From NCBI GenBank assembly GCA_010672925.1, contig JAAHFP010000001.1:244603-308602 (forward strand): a stretch of 64,000 nt of DNA, given 5' to 3'. The notes under the pieces are model-generated. The model did no database searches and had not been told where the DNA came from. It saw nothing but the letters and a program-made list of their open reading frames with translations. The translations under genes and the position numbers were made by a program. Of this stretch, positions 8,627 through 17,798 are shown piece by piece. Origin of the DNA: Symploca sp. SIO1C2. Lineage in GTDB: Bacteria; Cyanobacteriota; Cyanobacteriia; Cyanobacteriales; Coleofasciculaceae. How positions within the stretch are numbered: the stretch's first letter is position 1; each line of letters opens with the position of its first letter.

Positions 8627-8849
8627 TGCCGCCATCATTGCCGATAGCAGTCCGCTAATTTCTCTAGCCATTATTGAACAGCTAGAACTTTTACCCCAGC
8701 TCTATCAGCAGATCTTGCTTCCCCCTGCTGTATGGGATGAAGTCACAGTTCCCAATTTCAGTATTTCTATAAACCGGGTTTCTTGTGACAATAAAAGTGG
8801 CGCAAGTCTGCTGTTTAACGACGAGTCAAGCAAGAATCCCACGCCTTAA
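8619..8849 (+). pseudogene. Truncated PIN-domain (DUF3368-like) toxin
   Basis: Residues 1-45 (from MSNAAIIADSSPLISLAI through LPPAVWDEVTV) match the N-terminus of DUF3368 PIN proteins, including the first acidic active-site residue in IADSSPL. Full-length members run to about 150-160 residues with further acidic residues. Here the frame switches to unrelated sequence (PNFSISINRVSCDNKSG) and stops after 77 codons. The break is followed by an IS200/IS605-end-like hairpin at 8832-8866, so an insertion and deletion event is the likely cause. Confidence 0.7.
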
Positions 8850-8866
8850 AATCAGTGGGAGGTCAA
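8832..8866. mobile_element. Possible IS200/IS605-type end remnant
   Basis: AAGAATCCCACGCCTT followed by AGTGGGAGGTCAAC resembles the conserved hairpin end (AATCCC..GGGAGGTCAA) of IS200/IS605 elements common in cyanobacteria. The stem TCCCAC (8837-8842) pairs with GTGGGA (8855-8860). No transposase gene is nearby, so only an end would remain. Confidence 0.4.
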
Positions 8867-8870
8867 CTCA

Positions 8871-10223
8871 TCAAAATGATGCTTGTACACCAATAGTCAA
8901 CTGCCAATCAGTTTCTAGTTGAGGACCATCCAAGGATTGAACCATAGGTAAGACAAACTCAACTCCTAAGCGAGTTCCTTTGAGAGCGCCACTAGGAGCA
9001 TAGAGGTTCAACCCTAAGCCTAAGTCTAACCGTTCACCACCCCGTCGGTCTGGGTCAGCAGTGGGAATCATCATTGGGTTAAGGAGAGGATCGGCTCCAC
9101 TGATATTACCCAAAGTTTTAAAATCCAGCCGCAGGGAAGTACTCAACCAATCTACCCATTTGCTAGCAACCCAGCCTGTAAGGTTAAATTGATTGCCGAG
9201 TCGATAATCATTGCTATTTTCTCCCAAGCGGAGTACGGTATTTGCCTGGGCTCCCCAAGAGAATTTATCTGCTTGACCTAAATAAGTAACTCCAGGTTTC
9301 AAGTCAAAAGTACCAGAGCCAATTTGCATCGGGTAGGGTAACCTGAGATTGTTACCTGCTGGTGTATCATCTCGTTCGTCAATCGAGCCAGTAGGAAAAC
9401 TAAATCCTAAGTTAAAATGTACGCGCTGTCGGTTTTGGCGCAAGACATTGTAGAGTCCTGTGAGCTGAAGATCACCAAATCCCTCTGAATTGGTAGTAAA
9501 GTTCACCCCTGTACGGGTAACATGATCCATTTCCTTCAATACATAAGGAATCATTACCATCAGAGTCAGATCATCCGTGGGAGCATACATTCCCCCAAAC
9601 ATGTGCATTTCCATGTCCATGTTAGTCGGAGTTACAGGAAACTGTTGCAACACTTCCTGATCACTGAGATCATCAGTACCATCCCGGTTACCATCCATCC
9701 TCATCAACATATAACGGTAGGAGAACATAAACTCCCCCGCTTGATGAGTATGCTCTCCCATTACACTAATAGGAGCATGGCCATCAGGTCGAGCAGAAGT
9801 CCATTGTAGTTCACCGTTGGAGGAGAGACTTCCATCATCACTATCACTCAGAAAAAACACTCCTGTAGCACTGGCATCTTGCCTGTCAAGCTCATCCTGC
9901 TGTATTGGTAAAGTTGTGGAACTGGCAGGATGCCAGTCAAGCTCTTCTGTATTAGTATCAACATTAGAAGTAGCCTGTGAGGGTTGAGCAACTAACTCAG
10001 GATTATTCAGTTCAGGTACTGGAGTTTGATCGATTGCGATCGCATTAATTGGTTCGAGTACTTCTGCGGAAAAACCGGTAGTAGTAATTACCGATAAATC
10101 CTGCAAAGGTACTGACTTCTTTGGGGTGACAGCATATTCTACGACCTCAGCTTTGGTTGTTGCTGAACAACTCAAGAACATTCCCACTGTGATTAGACTA
10201 ATTCGGCAGCAATTCCAATTCAA
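8871..10223 (-). CDS. Outer-membrane beta-barrel protein, transporter-like
   Basis: This 450-residue protein begins with a short hydrophobic secretion segment, followed by a low-complexity region to about residue 140. A beta-barrel follows with alternating motifs such as FMFSYRYMLMRMDGNRDGT, MDMEMHMFGGMYAPTDDLTLM and PTGSIDERDD, ending in the terminal Phe typical of outer-membrane proteins. It resembles the transporter (phenol MetA degradation-like) barrel family. The TTG at 10223 follows an AGAGGT site eight bases upstream and gives the better signal peptide. Met and His are abundant in the barrel; metal involvement is only a thought. It is transcribed divergently from the NrtA-like gene. 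Confidence 0.6.
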   Translation of the reverse strand: MNWNCCRISLITVGMFLSCSATTKAEVVEYAVTPKKSVPLQDLSVITTTGFSAEVLEPINAIAIDQTPVPELNNPELVAQPSQATSNVDTNTEELDWHPASSTTLPIQQDELDRQDASATGVFFLSDSDDGSLSSNGELQWTSARPDGHAPISVMGEHTHQAGEFMFSYRYMLMRMDGNRDGTDDLSDQEVLQQFPVTPTNMDMEMHMFGGMYAPTDDLTLMVMIPYVLKEMDHVTRTGVNFTTNSEGFGDLQLTGLYNVLRQNRQRVHFNLGFSFPTGSIDERDDTPAGNNLRLPYPMQIGSGTFDLKPGVTYLGQADKFSWGAQANTVLRLGENSNDYRLGNQFNLTGWVASKWVDWLSTSLRLDFKTLGNISGADPLLNPMMIPTADPDRRGGERLDLGLGLNLYAPSGALKGTRLGVEFVLPMVQSLDGPQLETDWQLTIGVQASF

Positions 10224-10395
10224 CAGACTAGACCTCTTATCAAAGGAAGCAAAGATTAAAAATCAGGAATTACCTTAGTCTGGTCTTTTATCTGGGTCAA
10301 AAGACAAATAGTCAAACTTTTTGGCTTAAAACCTAACACCTAGTTTAATGGTATGATTGTCCATCACTTCCCCTTCCCCATTTTTCCTATTGTGT

Positions 10396-11766
10396 ATGGA
10401 ACGGCGGCATTTTCTCAAGTACCTCAGTCTAGCAGCGGCTGGATTTAGCTTTAGTGCTTGTGGCGAGAATAATATGTTCAATTTCTCCAACCGCAGTGGC
10501 TCTTCCTCAGACAACGAAGACTCTGCAGTTGACTTTGGTAAATTAGAGAAAACCTACTTAACAATTGGCTTTGTTCCTACAACTGACTGTGCTCCCTTGA
10601 TAATTGCCAAAGAACAAGGGTTCTTTGAGCGCTATGGTCTCAAAGTTAGTCTCTCGAAGCAAGATGACTGGCAAGCTATTGAGGAGAGTTTGCGAGAAAA
10701 TCGTTTCGATGCCTCTGCTGCTTTAGTGGGAATGCCAATGCAGGCTCAGCTTGCTTCCACAGATGCTCCCATGATTTCTTTGATGGTACTCAACCTCAAT
10801 GGTAGTAGTATTACCCTTTCCCCAAAAGCTTGGAAGGCTGGTATCCGTCCTTCCACAGAATATATCCAATTTCAGGAATTTGCTGACTCCTACAGAAAAT
10901 ATATCAAAGGATTTGATGAACCACCCCAGTTTGCTTTAGAGCCTGCTTCGATAGATAACTACACCTGCCGTTACTGGCTATCAGTGATGGGGATTAATCC
11001 CGAAAAAGATATCGAGTTGGTGGAGATTAGTCCCTCGCAAATGATTTACAAAATCCAGGCAGGGATGATAGATGGCTATGGTGTCACAGCCCCCTGGAAC
11101 CTGGAAGCAGTTGTAGAAAAAGCTGGATTTACTCCTTTTGTGAGTCGGGATATTTGGCAGGGTCATCCCGGAAAGGTGTTGGCAACTATGGAACCATGGG
11201 TTAAAGAAAATCCTAAAACTGCTAGAGCCCTGGTTGCTGCGGTACTGGAAGCTTGCCAATTTTGTGAGCAACCAGAAAGCCATCCATTGGTATCGCAGAT
11301 TATTTCCCAAAAAAAATATCTCAATACCAATGTCAAGTCTATCGGAGCATCTCTAGTCGGTAATTATGACTACGGTAGCTTTGATGAGAAAGACCGAGTT
11401 GTAGAGATTCCAGATTTTACCTTATTCCACTTCAAAGATACTGATTATCTGGAGCCACCCAATCATGCTAACTATCCCTGGCGCTCTCATGGAGTTTGGT
11501 TGTTAACCCAAATGATTCGTTGGCGTCAGGGTGAACAGCAGGAATATCCCAAAGATGCTGATAAACTAATCGACAAGATTTATCCTGTCAAAATCTACGA
11601 AGATGTTGCCCAGGCACTGAACATTGAGCTTCCCAGTGAGCGCATGAAGGTAGAACCAGCTGAGGTATTTATCGACAAACGTCAATTTGACCCTAGTCAG
11701 CCTGTTAAATATCTCAACAGCTTTGATATGCGAGCTAACCGTCCCCAAATCTTCGCATTAGGTTGA
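10396..11766 (+). CDS. NrtA-family periplasmic substrate-binding lipoprotein
   Basis: The 456-residue product begins MERRHFLKYLSLAAAGFSFSAC, combining a twin-arginine-like RRHFLK with a lipobox ending at Cys. This places it as a membrane-anchored periplasmic lipoprotein. The body follows the NrtA/CmpA/SsuA-like binding-protein pattern (IGFVPTTDCAPLIIAKEQGFFERYGLKV; YGVTAPWNLEAVVEKAG; GVWLLTQMIRW). It is divergent from classical NrtA, and no nrtBCD permease or ATPase genes are in the window. Instead an NrtP permease and narB follow on the same strand. It could feed another ABC system, act as a nitrate or nitrite receptor, or bind a different anion. ATG 10396 is preferred to an in-frame start 39 bases upstream. 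Confidence 0.8.
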   Translation: MERRHFLKYLSLAAAGFSFSACGENNMFNFSNRSGSSSDNEDSAVDFGKLEKTYLTIGFVPTTDCAPLIIAKEQGFFERYGLKVSLSKQDDWQAIEESLRENRFDASAALVGMPMQAQLASTDAPMISLMVLNLNGSSITLSPKAWKAGIRPSTEYIQFQEFADSYRKYIKGFDEPPQFALEPASIDNYTCRYWLSVMGINPEKDIELVEISPSQMIYKIQAGMIDGYGVTAPWNLEAVVEKAGFTPFVSRDIWQGHPGKVLATMEPWVKENPKTARALVAAVLEACQFCEQPESHPLVSQIISQKKYLNTNVKSIGASLVGNYDYGSFDEKDRVVEIPDFTLFHFKDTDYLEPPNHANYPWRSHGVWLLTQMIRWRQGEQQEYPKDADKLIDKIYPVKIYEDVAQALNIELPSERMKVEPAEVFIDKRQFDPSQPVKYLNSFDMRANRPQIFALG

Positions 11767-12006
11767 TAGGCTCAGAAGCTTCAAGGGAAAAGGTTTGCAC
11801 TGACGCACCAGACACACTAGGGACACCGGACAAAGAAAAGAATGTAAAAATTTCCTAATACCTAACACTTAACACCTATCCTAGATTAGTCATCAGTCTT
11901 TAGTATTGATTTGATAAATATTTACATTTAAGAACCTAGTTCCCTTGATTTACTGTCTATCTACTGTCGTCAGTAGATAACAGAATTTTTTCTTATACCC
12001 TCTTTG

Positions 12007-12021
12007 ATGCAAATAAAGCAT
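12007..12021. promoter_or_regulatory. Candidate LysR-type (NtcB/CbbR-like) operator
   Basis: ATGC-N7-GCAT is a perfect dyad that contains a T-N11-A core, the typical LysR-family binding pattern. It lies 38 bases upstream of the NtcA-like box. NtcB is the LysR regulator of nitrate genes in cyanobacteria; assignment to NtcB is inference. Confidence 0.35.
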
Positions 12022-12058
12022 TCAAAGTATGCATTAAATTCATAAAAAGAAATATTTT

Positions 12059-12072
12059 GTAACAAAATATAC
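12059..12072 (+). promoter_or_regulatory. NtcA-like box GTA-N8-TAC
   Basis: The sequence GTAACAAAATATAC is an exact match to the GTA-N8-TAC consensus of the nitrogen regulator NtcA. It sits 286 bases upstream of nrtP. A partly overlapping perfect palindrome (9-bp arms ATATTTTGT/ACAAAATAT around one base) spans 12052-12070. I could not assign a clear -10 element at the canonical distance. Confidence 0.5.
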
Positions 12073-12358
12073 TAATCATCCAAGAGAGAGATGCGATTCT
12101 TATGGCTGAACCTAAGAAAGAATCGGCTAGATTTAACTCAAAAATTAATGTTTGTGTGTAAGCATATCGGCAATAAAGTCAGATTGAATTCAGCTGAGCA
12201 GTTTGGCGATATTTATTCAGGGATTACTCTAAATTCACTAAAAGTAGCGGTAATGAGGCAATAGCAATTTGCTAAAAAATTGCTTGGCACAAACAAAATT
12301 TTACCTAATGAAGTTGTAAGCTCCAGTCGATCAAGTTTTTCCCTCAGGAAAGGAACAG

Positions 12359-13882
12359 ATGCTCAAAGAATTAATATCATTTCACGGTAGATACCGTATC
12401 TTACATCTGACCTGGTTTGCCTTCTTCCTCTCCTTCGTGGTGTGGTTTAACTTTGCACCCCTTGCCACGGCAGTAAAGGAAGACTTTGGTCTAGAAATAG
12501 GACAAGTCAGAACAATCGCTATTTGTAACGTTGCTCTAACAGTACCAGCCCGAATTATCATCGGTATGCTGTTGGATAAGTATGGACCTAGAATTACTTA
12601 CTCATTGCTGCTAATGTATGCGGCAATTCCCTGTATTGGCTTCGCCCTGGCACAAAACTTCAGCCAGTTGGTGATGAGCCGCTTAGCGTTGAGTATCGTT
12701 GGTGCTGGTTTTGTTATTGGCATCCGCATGGTTGCTGAGTGGTTTCCACCCAAGGATATTGGTTTAGCGGAAGGGATATACGGTGGCTGGGGTAACTTTG
12801 GTTCAGCAGCTTCCGCCTTTACCTTACCTACAGTTGCCGCCATCCTTGCTTTTAGCGGAGGTAGCATAATCAACTGGCGCCTTTCGATCGCTCTGACGGG
12901 AATTATTGCAGCTGTTTATGGAGTAATTTACTTCTTTAGCGTCCAAGATACGCCTCCTGGCAAGGTTTATCAAAAACCACCAAGAACCTCTGGAATCGAA
13001 GTCACTACTAAGAAAGATTTCTGGTTCCTGATGCTAATGAACGTTCCCCTAATTGGTATTCTCTGCGTCCTGGCTTGGCGCTTGAGCAAAGTTGGTTTCC
13101 TTGACCAAACTCAACTCTACATTGTATGGGCTTGTTTGGTAGGTCTGTATTTATTCCAAGCTTACGGTTGTTGGCAGGTTAACAAAGACCTATTACTTGG
13201 AAATAAGCGCTATCCCCCTGAAGAACGTTACAACTTTAGCCAGGTTGCCATCCTCGAATTAACCTACATTGTAAACTTCGGTTCTGAGCTAGCCGTTGTT
13301 TCCATGCTACCTGCCTTCTTTGAACTAACCTTTGGCTTGAGTAAGCAGGCTGCCGGGATGATTGCTGCTAGTTATGCTTTCATGAACCTGGTCTCTCGTC
13401 CTGGAGGTGGCTTAATCTCTGACAAGCTAGGTAGCCGCAAAAATACGATGGCAATACTGACTGCTGGTATGGGAATTGGCTATCTGATGATGAGTACTGT
13501 TAGAGGTAATTGGTTCTTACCAGCTGCTGTGCTTCTAACGATGTGCTGCTCCTTTTTTGTGCAAGCATCAGAAGGTTCTACCTTCGCTATTGTGCCTCTG
13601 ATTAAGCGTCGGGTAACCGGTCAGATTGCTGGTAACGTTGGTGCTTACGGTAATGTGGGAGCTGTAGCTTACCTGACAATCTTCAGCTTGTTACCAGAAG
13701 GAGACGTGGGTAACCGGATTTTCTTCCAAGTCCTAGGGAGTGCAGCCATGATTGTTGCCTTCCTCTGCTGGTTTGTTCTTAAGGAACCCAAGGGCTCCTT
13801 TGCTGAACATCATGAAGGTGAAGAAGATTACGTTGCTCCAAGTATGCAACCAGAAAGTTCATCAGTTAACTCAGGAATGTAA
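12359..13882 (+). CDS. nrtP: NrtP/NRT2-type nitrate/nitrite MFS permease
   Basis: The 507-residue protein has about 12 hydrophobic segments and both nitrate-signature motifs of the NNP family (GIYGGWGNFGSAASAFTLP near residue 140 and GNVGAYGNVGAVAYLTI near residue 425). The MFS loop MLLDKYGPRI is also present. It imports nitrate and nitrite across the cytoplasmic membrane by proton symport. Some cyanobacteria use NrtP instead of the NrtABCD transporter. A central loop of about 60 residues between the halves is longer than usual. AGGAAAGGA precedes the ATG. It lies upstream of narB with a strong palindrome in the gap. Confidence 0.92.
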   Translation: MLKELISFHGRYRILHLTWFAFFLSFVVWFNFAPLATAVKEDFGLEIGQVRTIAICNVALTVPARIIIGMLLDKYGPRITYSLLLMYAAIPCIGFALAQNFSQLVMSRLALSIVGAGFVIGIRMVAEWFPPKDIGLAEGIYGGWGNFGSAASAFTLPTVAAILAFSGGSIINWRLSIALTGIIAAVYGVIYFFSVQDTPPGKVYQKPPRTSGIEVTTKKDFWFLMLMNVPLIGILCVLAWRLSKVGFLDQTQLYIVWACLVGLYLFQAYGCWQVNKDLLLGNKRYPPEERYNFSQVAILELTYIVNFGSELAVVSMLPAFFELTFGLSKQAAGMIAASYAFMNLVSRPGGGLISDKLGSRKNTMAILTAGMGIGYLMMSTVRGNWFLPAAVLLTMCCSFFVQASEGSTFAIVPLIKRRVTGQIAGNVGAYGNVGAVAYLTIFSLLPEGDVGNRIFFQVLGSAAMIVAFLCWFVLKEPKGSFAEHHEGEEDYVAPSMQPESSSVNSGM

Positions 13883-13907
13883 TCAGGCGCTATCGCCATT
13901 CTGAGTA

Positions 13908-13929
13908 GGGGTACGGTATACCGTACCCC
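13908..13929. terminator. Perfect 22-bp palindrome between nrtP and narB
   Basis: GGGGTACGG-TATA-CCGTACCCC folds into a 9-bp stem with a four-base loop 25 bases after nrtP. The following sequence (GATTTATAG) is only weakly T-rich. It could therefore be a terminator, an attenuator lowering narB expression, or a protein-binding site. Confidence 0.45.
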
Positions 13930-13995
13930 GATTTATAGAAATGGGGAGAGATGAGGGAGATAAGGAAGATATTTACACTTACCGATTCCCAATTC

Positions 13996-14033
13996 CCAAA
14001 CAACAAATAACAAACAACAAATAACAAACAAAA
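13996..14033. repeat. AACAAATAACAAAC tandem repeat
   Basis: Short alternating AACAACAAATAACA units upstream of narB, of the heptamer-type (STRR-like) repeats found across this window. Confidence 0.6.
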
Positions 14034-14074
14034 TAAGTTCCCTTAAATTTGCATCATTACATGGGAGGAAAGGG

Positions 14075-16276
14075 ATGACAGAATCTACAAAAACATTATG
14101 TCCTTACTGTGGTGTCGGCTGTGGTCTTGAGGTACTACCTCCAGCTCAACCAGGAAAGGCAACCAATCGAGATAGTCAAGGAAATCCCATCTGGCAAGTC
14201 AGAGGCGATCGCACTCATCCCTCTAGCAAGGGTATGGTATGTGTTAAAGGTGCAACTATTAGTGAGTCCTTGGAAAAAGACCGTCTCAAGTATCCCATGA
14301 TGCGGGATACCTTAGATGAACCATTCCGTCGGGTGAGTTGGGACGAAGCGCTGGAAAGGGTCGCCAATCAATTACAAACTGTCCGCTTTACCCAAGGTCC
14401 AGAGGCAATTTGTATGTATGGTTCTGGACAATTCCAAACAGAGGATTATTACCTTGCCCAAAAATTGCTCAAAGGTTGCCTTGGCACTAACAACTTTGAT
14501 GCTAACTCTCGCCTCTGTATGTCCTCAGCGGTGGCTGGCTATATTCAAAGCTTTGGTTCTGATGGCCCTCCCTGCTGTTACGAAGATTTAGACCTGACGG
14601 ACTGTGCTTTTTTAATTGGTACTAATACCGCAGAATGTCATCCAATTATTTTTAATCGTTTAGCCAAACACCATAAGAAAAATCGCCACGTTAAGATGAT
14701 TGTGGTAGATCCCCGCCGGACTCCTACCGCAGAAAAAGCTGATCTACATTTAGCGATTAAACCTGGTACAGATATTGATTTACTCAACGGTATTGCTCAC
14801 CTGCTGATGCGTTGGGGTAAACTAGACGCCTTCTTTATTGACGAATGTACTCAAAACTTCCCCAACTACGCCGAGATAATTGAGCATTATCCACCAGAAA
14901 TAGTAGCCCGTAATTGTGGTATTTCTATTAACGAACTAGAAAAAGCTGCTCGCTACTGGGGTGAATCCAAACGAGTTTTGTCTCTCTGGTCAATGGGAGT
15001 TAACCAGTCTTCAGAAGGTACAGCTAAAGTACGTACTCTGATCAACTTACATTTGATGACTGGCAATATTGGAAAACCTGGAGCAGGACCATTTTCCCTC
15101 ACTGGTCAACCCAATGCGATGGGAGGCAGGGAGGCAGGGGGACTAGCCCATATCCTACCAGGTTATCGGGTAGTGAAAAATCCCCAACATCGAGCGGAAG
15201 TAGAACAGTTGTGGGGACTTGAACCAGGAAAAATTTCACCAACTCCTGGCTTAGATGCTTGGAGAATGATTACTGGTTTGGAAACGGGAGACGTTGGTTT
15301 CTTGTGGATTGCTGCCACCAATCCCGCTGTAAGTATGCCTGATATCGAACGTACTAAGACAGCTTTGCGGAAGTCTTCTTTCACTGTCTATCAGGATGCT
15401 TATTATCCTACTGAAACCGCTGCCTATGCTCATGTCCTGCTACCAGCAGCTCAGTGGAGTGAGAAAACTGGTACAATGACTAATTCCGAGCGGGTTGTGA
15501 ATTTGTGTCCCAGCTTCCGCCACGCCCCAGGTGAAGCTAGAGCCGACTGGGAAATTTTTGCTGAAGTAGGACGTCGCTTAGGCTTTACAGAACAGTTCAA
15601 CTTTGCCAATTCCGCAGCTGTCCATGCCGAATTTATCCAATTCACCCAAGGACGCCCTTGTGATATGACAGGACTTAGCTATGAAAGGCTACAGCAAGAA
15701 GGACCGATTCAGTGGCCTTGTCCTGAAGGAGAACAGGAAAGGGAAAGACAAACAGCCAAGCGACTATATACCGACTTCAAATTTAATACCCCTGATGGAC
15801 GAGCAAGATTTGCTGCCTTCCATTCAAAGGGACTAGCAGAACCAGCAGATGAGAATTATCCTTTTGTCTTGACAACAGGAAGACTCTATGGTCACTGGCA
15901 CACCCTAACCCGTACAGGAAGGATTGAGAAAATCAATAAGATGCATCCCCATCCCTTCCTGGAAATTCATCCTCGCGATGCTAAAACCTTGGGAATTAAA
16001 GATGATAACTGGGTAGAAGTGCGATCGCGTCGTGGTAGGTGTCAGCTTCGAGCCAAAGTCACCAAGGCGATTTCTCCTGGTACTGTTTTTGTACCAATGC
16101 ACTGGGGGGCACTTTGGGCAGATAATGCAGAAGCTAACGCTCTGACTCACCCCCAATCGTGTCCTGATTCCTTACAACCAGAATTAAAAGCCTGTGCTGT
16201 GCAACTAACACCAGTTACGGCTCAATCTAACATCTCCGAAGTCCAATCCACACCCACTCCTGTCGGTGTGTCCTAA
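14075..16276 (+). CDS. narB: Ferredoxin-dependent assimilatory nitrate reductase
   Basis: The 733-residue NarB reduces nitrate to nitrite with electrons from ferredoxin. The N-terminal cluster motif CPYCGVGC (Cys9, Cys12, Cys16) with Cys56 in GMVCVKG ligates a [4Fe-4S] centre. [12 protein letters not shown] carries the expected molybdenum-ligand Cys. [15 protein letters not shown] and the C-terminal [11 protein letters not shown] and FVPMHWG belong to bis-MGD binding. Length and motifs fit an intact enzyme. The ATG at 14075 follows GGGAGGAAAGGG. Nitrite reductase (nirA) is not in the window, so the classical nirA-nrt-narB operon is split here. Confidence 0.96.
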   Translation: MTESTKTLCPYCGVGCGLEVLPPAQPGKATNRDSQGNPIWQVRGDRTHPSSKGMVCVKGATISESLEKDRLKYPMMRDTLDEPFRRVSWDEALERVANQLQTVRFTQGPEAICMYGSGQFQTEDYYLAQKLLKGCLGTNNFDANSRLCMSSAVAGYIQSFGSDGPPCCYEDLDLTDCAFLIGTNTAECHPIIFNRLAKHHKKNRHVKMIVVDPRRTPTAEKADLHLAIKPGTDIDLLNGIAHLLMRWGKLDAFFIDECTQNFPNYAEIIEHYPPEIVARNCGISINELEKAARYWGESKRVLSLWSMGVNQSSEGTAKVRTLINLHLMTGNIGKPGAGPFSLTGQPNAMGGREAGGLAHILPGYRVVKNPQHRAEVEQLWGLEPGKISPTPGLDAWRMITGLETGDVGFLWIAATNPAVSMPDIERTKTALRKSSFTVYQDAYYPTETAAYAHVLLPAAQWSEKTGTMTNSERVVNLCPSFRHAPGEARADWEIFAEVGRRLGFTEQFNFANSAAVHAEFIQFTQGRPCDMTGLSYERLQQEGPIQWPCPEGEQERERQTAKRLYTDFKFNTPDGRARFAAFHSKGLAEPADENYPFVLTTGRLYGHWHTLTRTGRIEKINKMHPHPFLEIHPRDAKTLGIKDDNWVEVRSRRGRCQLRAKVTKAISPGTVFVPMHWGALWADNAEANALTHPQSCPDSLQPELKACAVQLTPVTAQSNISEVQSTPTPVGVS

Positions 16277-16309
16277 CTCACAGGGTAACAAGCGACTTAA
16301 AAAGTAGGC

Positions 16310-16430
16310 AGGGTGTGGGGTGTAGGGTGTAGGGAAAAAAGAGGGGAAATTGGGAGACAAGGGAGACAAGGGAGATATTTACACTTGCCAATTCTCCATT
16401 CTCCATTCGACCTTCTCCATTCCCAATTCT
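16310..16430. repeat. Low-complexity G-rich and heptamer repeats after narB
   Basis: GGTGTAGGGTGTAGGG, then GGGAGACAAGGGAGACAAGGGAG, then CCATTCTCCATTC units occur in the convergent gap between narB and the next minus-strand gene. No hairpin terminator is evident. Confidence 0.6.
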
Positions 16431-16665
16431 AATCCCTCTCTGCCAAAGTATTCCAAACACCTGCCTCACCAAGAGCTGTTGGTGAAACATCTTGATTTTG
16501 CGCCACAGTTGAACCATACAGGATAGGCATTAATCCCATAACCAAGGAGCCGACAGCAACTAGGAGAATCATTTTGATTGAAGCACCGTTGTGAGTTGCC
16601 CAAGTGATCGCGTTATTTACAGAACCGTGAGATTGTCCTTGGCTTCCAAATTCATGTGTTTTCAT
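16429..16665 (-). CDS. Small single-pass membrane protein, unknown
   Basis: This 78-residue product has one membrane segment at about residues 31-53 (IKMILLVAVGSLVMGLMPILYG). It is flanked by a polar N-terminus (MKTHEFGSQGQSHG) and an acidic C-terminus. AAGGAT eight bases before the ATG at 16665 supports this start over an upstream one. It is convergent with narB. I do not recognise the family; size and topology recall small subunits or assembly factors of membrane complexes, but nothing specific can be claimed. Confidence 0.6.
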   Translation of the reverse strand: MKTHEFGSQGQSHGSVNNAITWATHNGASIKMILLVAVGSLVMGLMPILYGSTVAQNQDVSPTALGEAGVWNTLAERD

Positions 16666-17057
16666 GGCTTTATCCTTAAAATTGCTTTCCAACAGTTGTT
16701 GCGTTGGTCTTAGGTGTGCAATTTCGGCGATTTAGTCCATTTCCCGAACCTTGCACAAAATTATTCTAGGGAAAAGATGAGAAAATGTAGCCATTTTTAC
16801 CAAAAAATGTGATAAAAAGTAGCAAAACTTACAGAATTTTCTTGATTCTGTGGAGAAGTTTGTAGTTATTGTGGTGAAAGTGTGAAAGTAAGTGAAGCAG
16901 TGCGGAAGCCAACAAGCACTCATCACGTCAGGCTTCGCTCGTTCTTCAAGTGGAACCCAACGGCCAGCGATCGCCAATATGTGATCGGTTACAATAAGTT
17001 AACAAATTGGGTAAAGTCTCCTCTCCTCTAGCAATTTGGATAATCCCAGAGGTCAAA
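16666..17057. other. Intergenic region, divergent promoters
   Basis: About 390 bases between divergent genes. A minus-strand frame at 16732-16977 lacks a start signal and has Phe/Cys/His-rich composition unlike a real protein. No RNA or repeat was recognised. Confidence 0.4.
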
Positions 17058-17672
17058 ATGGTACAAACACCGACTCAACCAGAAACCGAAACATTATTAC
17101 TCGGGTTACCCAAAAACCTTAAACTCTATGTCACCCAAGAACAGTTTGCTACCTTAGCCGCTAGCAATAGAGAGTTACAACTGGAAAGAAGTGCAGGAGG
17201 AGAGTTAATTGTGAATCCACCAACAGGTTGGGAAACGGGAAAACGAAATAGCAGGATTAACGGACAACTGGATCGCTGGAATGAAGAAAATGAAAACTTG
17301 GGAGAGGTTTTTGACTCATCGACAGGATTTATTTTACCCAACGGTGCAACTCGTTCTCCCGATGCTTCTTGGGTGAGTCAAAAACGTTGGAATGCACTGA
17401 CTCCTGAACAAAAGGAAACCTTTGCTCATATTTGTCCCGATTTTGTAATAGAGTTGCGATCAGCTTCAGATACCCTAAAGTCCTTACAAGAAAAAATGCA
17501 GGAATATCTGGACAATGGTGCTGTTTTAGGCTGGTTAATCGACCCGAAAAATAGAAAAGTGGAAGTTTATCGGCTGGGGTCAGAAGTGGAGGTATTATCC
17601 AATCCTATTGAGTTATCGGGAGAGGAAGTGCTACCTGGTTTTCGGTTAAATTTGCGTCGGGTATGGGGTTAA
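17058..17672 (+). CDS. Uma2-family (DUF820) putative restriction-endonuclease-fold protein
   Basis: The 204-residue product follows the Uma2/DUF820 pattern very common in cyanobacteria: an early LELERSAGGELIV-like segment (ELQLERSAGGELIVNPP) and the FDSSTGFILPNGATRSPDASWVS core. This is followed by CPDFVIELRSASDTLKSLQEKMQEYLDNGAVLGWLIDP. The D/ExK-type nuclease residues (PDASW, FVIELRS, EKM) are in place. ATG 17058 follows AGAGGTC and is preferred to a TTG upstream. These proteins are highly multiplied in filamentous cyanobacteria and their biological role is unsettled. Confidence 0.9.
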   Translation: MVQTPTQPETETLLLGLPKNLKLYVTQEQFATLAASNRELQLERSAGGELIVNPPTGWETGKRNSRINGQLDRWNEENENLGEVFDSSTGFILPNGATRSPDASWVSQKRWNALTPEQKETFAHICPDFVIELRSASDTLKSLQEKMQEYLDNGAVLGWLIDPKNRKVEVYRLGSEVEVLSNPIELSGEEVLPGFRLNLRRVWG

Positions 17673-17798
17673 ATGCAGCTGAGGGTGCGATCGCTTAGTC
17701 ATTAATCATTGGTTGTTTGTCATTTGTGTAGATGTTGGTTGCATTTGCTATTATTTTTTGCTATCTTTATTTTATAATGGGAAAATATACGCCCATAT

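Larger units (their letters stand above)
11767..12358. promoter_or_regulatory. Long leader region between the NrtA-like gene and nrtP
   Basis: This 592-base AT-rich gap contains short repeats at its start (CCTAATACCTAACACTTAACACC). It also holds a LysR-type dyad at 12007-12021 and an NtcA-like box at 12059-12072. A 19-codon frame starts at 12102 (MAEPKKESARF) and ends at 12161; it lacks strong support. AGGAAAGGA before 12359 is the nrtP ribosome-binding site. Confidence 0.5.

Noticed and set aside
12102..12161. 19-codon leader peptide upstream of nrtP
   Set aside because: No clear Shine-Dalgarno and no codon evidence; mentioned only as part of the leader region.
16732..16977. 81-codon minus-strand frame between the small membrane protein and the Uma2 gene
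   Set aside because: Composition (Phe, Cys, His, Thr rich), no start signal and no family resemblance.
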